From NCBI RefSeq assembly GCF_011386835.1, contig NC_088800.1, positions 56,449,439-56,513,438 on the forward strand: a DNA stretch of 64,000 bases. The letters run 5' to 3'. The position numbers and the translations under genes are program-made. The notes beneath the pieces are model-generated. The model did not search any database. It worked only from the letters and a program-made list of their open reading frames with translations, and was not told the DNA's origin. Below, piece after piece: positions 55,313-64,000 of the stretch (within the stretch, counting starts at the first letter, position 1; every line of letters starts with the position of its first letter). The DNA is from Chrysemys picta bellii. Lineage: Eukaryota; Chordata; Testudines; Emydidae.

Positions 55313-55560
55313 GGCACCAGCTGCGCTATCCTGGCATCGCCGCCCAGGGCCGCGGACTCCTCCCGCCGCGGAACCCCATCGCCGCCCCTGCGGCTCCCTG
55401 GCCGCCGAGTCCCGCCCCGCCCCCCGGCTTCCGCGGCTTAGCCCGGCCCCGCCCGAGGGGAAGGGCCCGGCCGGGGCGGGGCGCCTCCTCTAGCCCGGGG
55501 GGCGGAACAAGACACCCCCACACACACACACAGGCGCCCTTACCGAGGAGTGACCCGTCA
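54780..55560 (-). promoter_or_regulatory. CpG-rich promoter/first-exon region of PGAP6
   Basis: A dense GC and CpG block surrounds the signal-peptide exon, in contrast to AT-richer flanks beyond 55800 and before 54700. No TATA box stands at a suitable distance upstream of 55312, so a dispersed CpG-island promoter is inferred. Part of the block lies within intron 1. Confidence 0.6.
55210..55312 (-). CDS. PGAP6: PGAP6 exon 1: signal peptide
   Basis: Starts at ATG 55312-55310 and encodes a leader with a Leu-rich core (residues 11-22) and a small-residue stretch ending near Ala25-Arg26, typical of a secretory signal peptide. The donor GTGAGT follows at 55209-55204, leaving one base (G) that completes an Asp codon with exon 2. 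It is the only ATG in frame before the hydrophobic core. GC content is very high, as in a CpG-island first exon. Confidence 0.85.
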
Positions 55561-56890
55561 TGCCATAGAGCCCTTAGTGACACTCCCCCCCCCCCCAGAC
55601 CTCCCACTCTACAGTGACCTCCCTCGAGCTCCTTGGAGTCACCCCCTAGACACCTCCCACTCTGGAGTGACCCCCTCAGAGACTCCCTAGCCCCAAGAGA
55701 GTTCCCTGTATACCCCGACTCCAGAGACCTCCCCAGAATGACCCCTCACCCCACAGTGACCCATCCCCCGGCAATTCCCTGTGGTGCACCTGTCCCCATA
55801 ACCCTTAAGAGGCCCCTGGAGCTGGGGGCAGGACTCTGGTGATTACTGCTGGGGCGCTATGCTGATGTAAAATAGGTAGAGCAATGTTGTCTCATTCAGA
55901 ATTAAAGCGGCCTTAATTTGATTTATTTTAATTCACCATTAAGCTGATAGCCTACTTTAATTCTGCTTGAGACTGTCCACAGAGAGGTTTATTGCAGTTC
56001 AAATACACACCTTTAATTAATGCAAAGGTTAATTTTCTAAAGTTTCCCTGTGTAAACAAGCCCTTTAAATATAGGCACATAAGTTGGGCTGATGGGAACC
56101 ACAGCGGTGCTGCTAGAAAAATGCAAGAGCACATATGTGATCTGGGAGGCAGAGCCATCTCCAGACCTGCCCTAGTTCTGGCCAGGATTGATTTTCATTG
56201 AAATGAAAGTGATTTAAATCATCAATATTAATCATGATTTACCTCAGCAAGCAAGAAAGCCTGATTTAACTAATAATTGTGTTTTGCATTTGTACATTCC
56301 CAAAGAAAGATTACCAACAAATGAGAATCAACCTAAAACATGTTAATTTGCAACTAAATATAGCCTTTACACTAAAGTTGGTGCTTTTTTTTCTGCTAAC
56401 CAGAAGAATACACTATATGAGTACACATTTAAGCAATTTACATTTTTGTTAGAAAATGTTGAATGCTATATTTCTTATTTACTCTAGATTATGTTAAATT
56501 TTTACTTGTGTTTTGTGCCAAGCTCTGGATAAAAATTCACGTTCACTTAAAAAGCACAAAAACAGCATTTTTTTTTAAATTTAAATACAAGTACCTTTAA
56601 ATTTGATGGAAAGAAGAAAAAGTTTATCAAAGTATGTTTTGCATTTAAAACTTATTTATTAAAAAAATGATGCTATATAGAGTTAGTGAATTTAAATTAT
56701 TTCTGGACACCATGTTTTTAAAGATTTTAACAGTAGTCAAGCTCATCCTCCCACACCTCATTTTTATTCATAGATTGAAAGAGAAAAGTGACTCTCTTGC
56801 TTTTTCAACTCAATTGTTTTCTCACTGTTGAATGAATTAGTCATTGAACTGAATAAATTGAAGTGAAGAAAATATTCTCTGCACCTGGAG
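55561..56890. other. Upstream flank of PGAP6
   Basis: A C-rich stretch to about 55790, then AT-rich DNA from 55850. No gene or recognisable repeat. Confidence 0.3.
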
Positions 56891-57022
56891 AATCATAGAT
56901 TATCAGGGTTGGAAGGGACCTCAGGAGGTCATCTAGTCCAACCCCCTGCTCAAAGCAGGACCCATTCCCAACTAAATCATCCCAGCCAGGTTTTTAAGGT
57001 CAAGCCTGATCTTAAAAACCTC

Positions 57023-57852
57023 TGTCAAGTTTCCTTCCCCACTCTGAACTTTAGGGTACAGATGTGGGGGCCTGCATGAAAACTTCTAAGCTTAACTACC
57101 AGCTTAGATCTGGTTTTGCTGCCACCACTCCCAAGTGCTAACTCCCTTCCCTGGGTAGTCTTGAGAGACTCCTCCACCAATTCCCTGGTGAACACCGATC
57201 CAAAACCCCTTGGATCTTAAAACAAGGAGGAATTAATCATTCCCCCTCCCTTCCCTTTCCCCCCACTAATTCCCAGTGAGTCCAGATCCAATCCCCTTGG
57301 ATCTTAAAACAAGGAAAAATCAATCAGGTTCTTAAAAAGAAGGCTTTTAATTAAAGAAAGAAAGGTAAAAATCATCTCTGTAAAATCAGGATGGGAAATA
57401 ACTTTACAGGGTAATCAAATTCAAAGAGCCCAGAGGAACCCCCTCTAGCCTTAGGTTCAATGTTACAGCAAACAGAGGTAATCCCCCTGGCAAAAGGAAC
57501 ATTTACAAGTTGAGAAAACAAAGATAAACCTAACATGCCTTGCCTGGCTGTTACTTATAAGTTTGAAATATGAGAGACTTGTTCTGAAGATTTCGAGAGC
57601 ATGGATTGATGTCTGATCCCTCTTAGTCCCAAGAGCGAACAACCCCCAAAACAAAGAGCACAAACAAAAGCCTTCCCCCCACCAAGATTTGAAAGTATCT
57701 TGTCCCCTTATTGGTCCTTTGGGTCAAGTGTCAGCCAGGTTATCTGAGCTTCTTACCCTTTACAGGTAAAAGGATTTTGGAGTCTCTGGCCAGGAGGGAT
57801 TTTATAGTATTGTACACAGGAGGGCTGTTACCCTTCCCTTTATAGTTATGAG
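57023..57852. mobile_element. Solo LTR-like element in CR1
   Basis: Starts TGTCAAGTTTCCTTCCCC and ends at about TATAGTTATGAG. Flanked by AACCTC at 57017-57022 and 57853-57858. No coding region. The class is inferred from the short duplication and the TG start; the 3' end lacks a clear CA, so the border may be off by a few bases. Confidence 0.6.
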
Positions 57853-57868
57853 AACCTCTAAGGAAGGA

Positions 57869-58101
57869 AGTCAAGTATCAGAGGGGTAGCCGTGTTAGTC
57901 TGAATCTGTAAAAAGTCACAAAGGGTCCTGTGGAACCTTTAAGACTAACAGAAGTATTGGGAGCATAAGCTTTCGTGGCTAAGAACCTCACTTCTTCAGA
58001 TGTAAGCCTTGCATCTGAAGAAGTGAGGTTCTTACCCACGAAAGCTTATGTTCCCAATACTTCTGTTAGTCTTAAAGGTGCCAGAGGACCCTCTGTGACT
58101 T
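57869..58101 (+). repeat. Turtle-type SINE with inverted duplicate
   Basis: The head AGTATCAGAGGGGTAGCCGT is the 5' part of the Cry-type SINE. The body runs to CTTCTTCAGATG, then an inverted copy of the 3' half follows to about 58101 (arms about 57933-57999 and 58006-58080). The 12-bp duplication TCTAAGGAAGGA lies at 57857-57868 and 58102-58113. Confidence 0.82.
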
Positions 58102-58290
58102 TCTAAGGAAGGAGATTCCACCACCTCCCTAGGTAACCCATTCCAGTGCTTCACCACCTTCCTAGTGAAAAAGTTTTTCCTAATATCCAACCTAAACCTC
58201 CCCCACTGCAACTTGAGACCATTACTCCTCATTCTGTCATCTGGCACCCCTGAGAAGAAGAGCCAAGTGCTGTCAAAACCTGGGTTCACT

Positions 58291-60210
58291 CATCAACTCT
58301 AGTTCCAGGTGTTTAGCCAGTGAGTTCCAGCAGTTTAGTGTGTTCTTTAAAACTGGGTAACAAACATGGATTGCTTAATTTTTTTTTAATTTAATTTAAA
58401 TTGTTTTAATAGAGTATAATAAATTTAGGCCTTAATATAGGTTGTCATTTCAAATTTAATTTTAAGTAGATTTTTTTAAAAATCTGATTTTTTTTTTTAA
58501 AATAAATATTTACCCACCCTGGCTCAGGCTTTGGGAAAATTTCTCAGACCTACTTGCAAACAAATCTTAGAGCCATTGGTGTGGCCAGGGCTGTCAGGGC
58601 CATTAGTCCCATGGCTGCAGCAGTCAAATTCTGGAAAGGTTAGAGGGTGTACTGGAGAGCTCCGTTCTGCCCAGAGAAGCAGAGTAGATGACTGCTCTTG
58701 TACTTCTGAGTGTGGATCCTGCCAGAATTCATGTGAAATCAGGCACAGATTCCACCCCACCCCACCCCCACCCCCGATTTAAAAAAACAAAACCAAAAAC
58801 ATTCTTAGGTACTAATATTTGTTTGACTGGCAGAGAGCTCGGGGTGTGTGTGGAAGGTGCTGGGGACAAGCAGGAGAACAGTCCCAGACTTTTTTGTGGG
58901 TAGCAAGTAGAGCTCACATTAAACCCCTTCTCTGCCCAAATGCAGGAATTTGGGTGATGATGCTGGGAAACCTGCAGGGTGACAGCCCAGATTCACCAGT
59001 CATCATTTCTATGTAGGTTCAGTTGGGAGCCCCAGTTGTTCAATGAGGTGTGAGGGGAACCAGGGCTGTTTTACAACTTTGAGGAAAAACTGACTGGAGT
59101 CCTAGGTGGTATAACCCCTCTCTGAAAGGACCAGGGAAAGGTGGGTGATTATTGGGGTGTCCCCCACTCAGCATCAGGGGAGATTTGTGTGATTAGAGTC
59201 TATTCCTGCTGAGACCCAGGAACTTCTTGAAGCTAACTGGCAGAGGGCACAGGGGATGCATGGAGTTTTACAGGGCTCCCCTGGGTCAGTTATATGCATA
59301 ATTCACTAAAAGGAGGCATATGAGATCTCAGAGCGAGTAAGACACTGGTCATCATAACCGTTGTGAAATGTAGGTAAGGATAATATGTAAGGAGCTATGT
59401 TCCTAGACTGGAAATTACAACCTTCAGGTCTGAGTTAAAGAAGGTCAGTAGGAGATGACAAATACGTTGCTTTTTTCAGACAGGCAGGCAACACTCATCT
59501 ATCTAATTATATGACAATTTTGTATTTTCTAGTTCACCATGGATCCATATCTACATCCTAAACCATCTGCTAATCAAGATTAACAAATGAACAAGAAATT
59601 AAAAAAATCTACAGAAAACACACAGCTGGAGGGGTCTGGTTTATGAATCAAGATCAAAGGACTGTATGATATATCTGCAGTTGCAAAAGGACACCCTTGT
59701 ATCTTTAATCTAGAAAGTAAACTGACAGCGGGTTTGCATCTTGAATGGAAGATCACAGCCAAGCCTGGGTGTAATACGCTGGAAGGCTTTTGGGTGAGCT
59801 TTAGCTCTTAGGACATTATGTCCTATTGGTTAAATTTAGGCTGTGTGTGTTATGATTTTATCGTATCCTTTGTTTCCAATATTTATGCTTGCTATCATTT
59901 GAATCTCTGTACTTTGTTAAATAAACATAAACTTCTTTATAGAGAAAGGAAGTGTAAGTGCTGTATTAAGCAGAACCACGTTCTGCAATGTAACTGGAAA
60001 GACTGGGTGTACTGTCCCTTTGGGAACAGAGGATGTTCTAAGAGTGTCCAGTGATCAGAGGCTGGAGTCTCCAGACAGATGCTCAGAGGACTCAGATGTT
60101 GGAATGTGTCCATCCTTAATCTGTAAAGAGAACAGGTCTGGCAGAGGCCTGAAGGGCAGTGCTTGTGCTGCCAGAGGCTGGAGGTGTCAGGGACTAGACA
60201 AGAATTCCTT
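58291..60210. other. Upstream flank, AT-rich
   Basis: No gene or repeat recognised. A/T-runs at 58378-58510. Confidence 0.3.
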
Positions 60211-60218
60211 ACTCTAAG

Positions 60219-62152
60219 CAGAGGTGAAAGAAAGCTGGTATGGGCCAGTACAGAGGACCGGTAAGAAAAGGTGCAGTCTGACTCCTCCTCCAGCCAGTCT
60301 GACAATGCTAGGCTCCGTACTTTCCCCCTGCCTGGCTCTCAGCAGTGGCTGCAGGGGCTCCCCTCTAGCTTGCAGCAGGGAGTAGGGAGACTGGCTGAGA
60401 GGGAGAAGCAAGCCTAACCCCTGCATAAGAATAGTTTAAACGCAGCTGTTCCTTGCGCCGTTCAGCCCCCAGGGTTAGGAGCCGTTTCTGGCATCCTTGT
60501 TAATTTCACTCAGTTGCTGGGGGTCGGGGGGGGGGGGGGGGGGGGGGAGGGTGTGTTTGACCATAGCAGGGCCAGTTCTTTTCTGCCCCCGGGATGAGGG
60601 GATCTCTCCAATTTTAGTATATGTGCTGCCGAAGCTAATATACACAACAAATACAAGCATTTGGCTGCACAGCTTAAATCCTCCCCACCCCCCACTCAGC
60701 AGGGGCTCTCCCCTCTAGCTGCCTGCATAAGAACATAGGGCGCAATCTCAGATCTCTTTTTGTTTTGTCCTGCCTGCAGAGTGCAGAAGCTGAAATTGAC
60801 AAAACTTTCTCTAAGTATCTTGTATATTTCATGAAGGCTATTCCAGTTGTCCTTCATTCACCCCTGCCCTGCCTTCCCCTACTACTAGCCACCCACTGAT
60901 GTGCCCCCTGCACTCTTTTATGTGCCTGGAAGGGAGATTAAAAAATCTTTGATATCTGACTTGCTAGGAAATAGGGAGGATCTAGGGAAAGCGGGGCACT
61001 GGTGGGCATGGTGCAAAGCTAACTTTGAAACATCCACATGAATGTCTTCCTGGGAAAACAAAATCTTCTTGTCTTGCTTCACAGATCTAAATCTACTCTG
61101 ATCCAGGTATGTTCTAAATGTATAGGTACAGTATGGATGGATCTCTCAAAAAAGATAGCTCTTCAGTGTAGGAGTTGGACCAACAGCCCCCCAGGGAAGG
61201 AGGACTCCATTAAGCAGCACACATTAAGCAGAAGTTCCTGAGGTGTTAGCCCAGAAACACTTGTCTCCCCACCCCTTAAAAGGGCACTGGCACCTTCCCC
61301 ACAGGACAGTAATACATACAGTATGTATGTGTATGAATGTGTGTGTCACAAACAATGCAGCTGCTGCCTGCCGCCGACTGCCCCGACCCCAGCAACCGGC
61401 CCCTACTATTGTATTATAGTAGTATTGGAGATCCCCTCATCCAGGGGGCAGAAAAGAACTGCCCCTGCCATGGTCACACACACCCTTCTCCACCCCCCCC
61501 CCCAACAACTGTGAGTGAAATTAACAAGGATGCCAGAAATGGCTCCTAACCCCAGGGGCTGAACTGCACAGGGAACAGCTGAGTTTAAACTGTTCTTATA
61601 CAGGGGGTAGGCTTGCTTCTCCCTCTCAGCAAGTCTCCCTGCTCCCTGCTGCAAGCTAGAGGGGAGCCCCTGCAGCCGCTGCTGAGTGCCAGGCAGGGGG
61701 AAAGCACAACCTAGCATCGGCAACCTGGCTGGAGGAGGACGGAAGACATGGAGAAAAATGTGACAGTGTTTATTTCAATATTAAAGTTTTATTACAGACA
61801 GTATTTTTAGTAGTAGTAGCAGCTTTATTTTCTATATCTATGTAATGCAATGGGAGGGATCCATGAAGTAGGTAGGAGAGGTGGGTTGCTTGCGATTGGA
61901 CCATATGGGTAAGAAATGTAAATTACTTTCACCCCTGCCTAAATCCCAGGGCTCCCAGCCGCCTCTGCAGCTGGTAGCTCCGGGGGTGATTTAAAGGGCC
62001 GGGGGATCCTAGATTCAGCCGGATCCCCAAGCCCTTTAAATCCTGATTTAAAATCCCTGGGATTTAAAGGCCCCACCTCTTCCAGTTGAGGCCCCGCCCC
62101 CTCCGCAGGACTCTGGAGTACCAGTAAGTCCTTTAAGTTTCTTTCACCCCTG
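60219..62152. mobile_element. hAT-type element, 1.93 kb, with long internal inverted repeat
   Basis: Ends CAGAGGTGAAAGAAA and TTTCTTTCACCCCTG. Exact 8-bp duplication ACTCTAAG at 60211-60218 and 62153-62160. Inside, a segment at about 60320-60620 recurs inverted at about 61430-61700, separated by roughly 0.8 kb. G- and C-runs at 60526-60547 and about 61493-61503 mark the inner sides. No transposase frame. Confidence 0.8.
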
Positions 62153-62161
62153 ACTCTAAGG

Positions 62162-62328
62162 CAGTGGTTCTCAACCTATTTTCTATTGTGGGTCACATAT
62201 GTGGTCCACAATGTGTTATGTGGGCTGCATCCAATACTACCTCTATGGCCCTGAGGATGTCACATGGGTCGCAACTCTGTGCTGACTGGGCCGCAAATGG
62301 CCCGTGGCCCGGAGATTGAGAACCACTG
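62162..62328. mobile_element. hAT MITE inserted at the edge of the previous element
   Basis: Ends CAGTGGTTCTCAACCT and AGATTGAGAACCACTG. Exact 8-bp duplication CTCTAAGG at 62154-62161 and 62329-62336. Its left duplication overlaps the right duplication of the 60219-62152 element by seven bases. Confidence 0.92.
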
Positions 62329-62744
62329 CTCTAAGGGCAGGTGGTAGGGAGGTGCCTCACAACCTTGGGTACCCCTGGGAAGTGTCACATCTGCTGCCTC
62401 CTCCATTGTGGTTCAGTTTTAGGGAAGTACCAACAGATGTTTATTGACACTATGGAATTTGTCTGTTGTTTCCGTGATGACTTTAGTAAGAGGCACATGC
62501 ACTGCCTACTCCTCCCTCTTCTACAGCAGCTTCTCTCTCTTCAGGCCATAGTGATTAGTATCAACCTTGTGACAATTGCAGCATAGGTATGGAGCTGCTG
62601 GGTGCTGCCCTGGGGGAATGCATCTCTTTGTTACATCTGCAGTCATGTAGAGGGAGCAGACAACCTTTTATCCTTAGTAATTTACATGGAGAGAGCAGGG
62701 GGTGAAGTGGCAGCAGAAACACATTTAAAAGTTACCCTCTAGGA

Positions 62745-63984
62745 CAGGGGTTGGCAACCTACAGCACGCGTGCCAAACACGGCACGCGAGCCGATTCTGA
62801 GTGGCACGCTGCCTGCCCGGTGAGAGAAGGAGGAGGGGCAGAGGGGCCGGAAAGCGCCACGCTGGGGGAAGAAGCGGGGGAGGAGGGAAGCTTGGCTGCC
62901 GCAGGACCAAGCTTCTGCCTCCTGCCTCGCCACCCACCACTCTCCCCTGCGGGGGCAGGAGGCAGAAGCTTGGTCCTATGGCAGCCAAGCTTCCCCCCTC
63001 CCCCGCTTCTTCCCCCAGCATGGTGCATACCGGCCCCTCCTCCTCCTCCTTCCCCTCCCTCTCCCTGCCGGCGATGGCCTTTGCGAGAGGGAGGGGGAGC
63101 GGAGCAGAGCCGAGCGGCAGCGTGCTTGCTGCTCCGTAGAACAGGCGGAGAGAGGTAGGGACGGAGCCTGGGGGAAGGGGGTGGAATAGGGCATATCCTT
63201 CCCAGCCCCCTGCCATGAGCCGCTCAGGGCAGGGGGCTGGGAGCATCCCCACAAGCCGAGCACCCCAGCCTTCTGCCCTGCACCCCCCACACACCCCAGC
63301 CCTCTGCCCTGAATCCCCCCACACCCAGCCTTCTGCCCTGCACCTCCACACACACCCCAGCCCTCTGCCCTGATCTCGAGTCCCCCAACACCCAGCCTTT
63401 TGCCCTGTACCCCCACACACCCCCAGCCCTCTGCCCTTACTCCTGAACCCCCCCACACATCCAGCCTTCTGCCCTGCACCCCCACACCCGCCAGCCTTCT
63501 GCCCTGACCCCTGAATCCCCCCACACCCTTGGCCTTCTGCCCTGAACCCCCTACATCCCCACTGCCCTCTGCCCTGACCTCTGAACCCCCCCCACACACA
63601 CAGCCTTCTGCCCTGCACCCTCTGCCCTGAACCCTCCCTCCCAGGTCTGGGATCCCAGCTGCTGGCCCCTTGCCAGCCGGCATCCCGACCACAGGCCCTG
63701 CTCAGCCCGCTGCAGGCCTAGGTGAACAGAACCCCAGGCTGGAAGCAGGCTGAGCAGGCTGGCGGTGTAAGATCAGCATTTTAATTTAATTTTAAATGAA
63801 GCTTATTAAACATTTTGAAAACCTTGTTTACTGTACATACAACAATAGTTTAGTTATATTATATAGACTTAGAGAGAGACACCTTCTAAAAAACGTTAAC
63901 ATGTATTACCATCACGTGAAACCTTAAATTAAAGTGAATAAATGAAGACTCGGCACACCACTTCTGAAAGGTTGCCTACCCCTG
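62745..63984. mobile_element. hAT non-autonomous element, 1.24 kb, expanded relative to 44243-44553
   Basis: Ends CAGGGGTTGGCAACCT and AGGTTGCCTACCCCTG. Exact 8-bp duplication CTCTAGGA at 62737-62744 and 63985-63992. The outer parts match the 311-bp copy (for example TTTAATTTTAAATGAAGCTT at 63783). The insert of about 0.9 kb holds an inverted repeat (about 62862-62937 and 62943-63020) and a minisatellite of CAGCCTTCTGCCCTG units (63260-63640). Gly/Arg- and Pro-rich frames are compositional. Confidence 0.9.
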
Positions 63985-64000
63985 CTCTAGGAGATTGAGC

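Larger units (their letters stand above)
56891..58290 (-). repeat. CR1 LINE 3' fragment split by two later insertions
   Basis: The minus strand encodes a CR1 ORF2 tail ([39 protein letters not shown]) from 58289, then the 3' UTR ending at about 56891. Two inserts break it: the LTR-like element 57023-57852 and the SINE 57869-58101. Confidence 0.85.

Noticed and set aside
62725..63618. 297 aa minus-strand frame with repeated QGRGLGCVGG-like units
   Set aside because: A translation of the minisatellite in the hAT element; it starts outside and crosses the element border.
63260..63640. Regular short repeats that could suggest a CRISPR array
   Set aside because: Vertebrate DNA, no unique equal-length spacers, units degenerate and contiguous: a minisatellite.

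Overview
This is vertebrate nuclear DNA, most likely from a turtle (order Testudines, probably a cryptodire). The interspersed repeats point there: CR1 LINE fragments, MIR-like pieces, a pol III SINE resembling the Cry-type turtle/tortoise SINEs, and many hAT and PIF/Harbinger non-autonomous elements. Nothing bacterial is present. Species assignment is inference from repeat recognition.

One host gene fills most of the window on the minus strand: PGAP6/TMEM8A, a GPI-anchor-processing, multi-pass membrane protein of the CREST superfamily. I could place 13 coding exons between 55312 (ATG, in a CpG-rich block) and 4579 (stop). All have GT/AG borders and compatible phases, and together they give 2334 nt, i.e. 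777 aa, close to the roughly 770 aa human protein. No second host gene was recognised in 1-4578 or 55313-64000.

The rest is intron and flank built from transposable elements. The 14.5 kb intron 6 (16543-31042) is the richest. (1) At 25850-30703 lies a PIF/Harbinger element of about 4.85 kb whose protein genes look intact: a 427 aa DDE transposase (minus), a two-exon Myb/SANT-like protein (plus) and a third 96 aa ORF (minus) with a strong Kozak context inside the intron of the Myb-like gene. (2) At about 16.8-24.0 kb is a decayed large ORF of an uncharacterised multicopy family (minus). It is split at 18104-21646 by a LINE carrying the signature of twin priming (inverted 5' segment, 9-bp target duplication). 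The LINE is itself split at 19608-20300 by a solo LTR-like element.

Introns 1-3 contain minus-strand CR1 fragments (35.0-35.3, 36.4-37.0 and 38.5-43.2 kb) interrupted by a palindromic SINE and a Harbinger-type element with a TCA duplication. Several hAT-type elements are bounded by exact or near-exact 8-bp target duplications: 679-1253, 3271-3710, 43768-44118, 44243-44553, 60219-62152, 62162-62328 and 62745-63984. Two elements with GGGTTACCAT ends flanked by TA lie at 8207-9047 and 50664-51669. At 56.89-58.29 kb a CR1 is split by an LTR-like element and then by a palindromic SINE.

The elements do not act together with PGAP6; they are passengers in it. The Harbinger proteins are expected to cooperate with each other (transposase plus Myb-like DNA-binding/nuclear-import partner).
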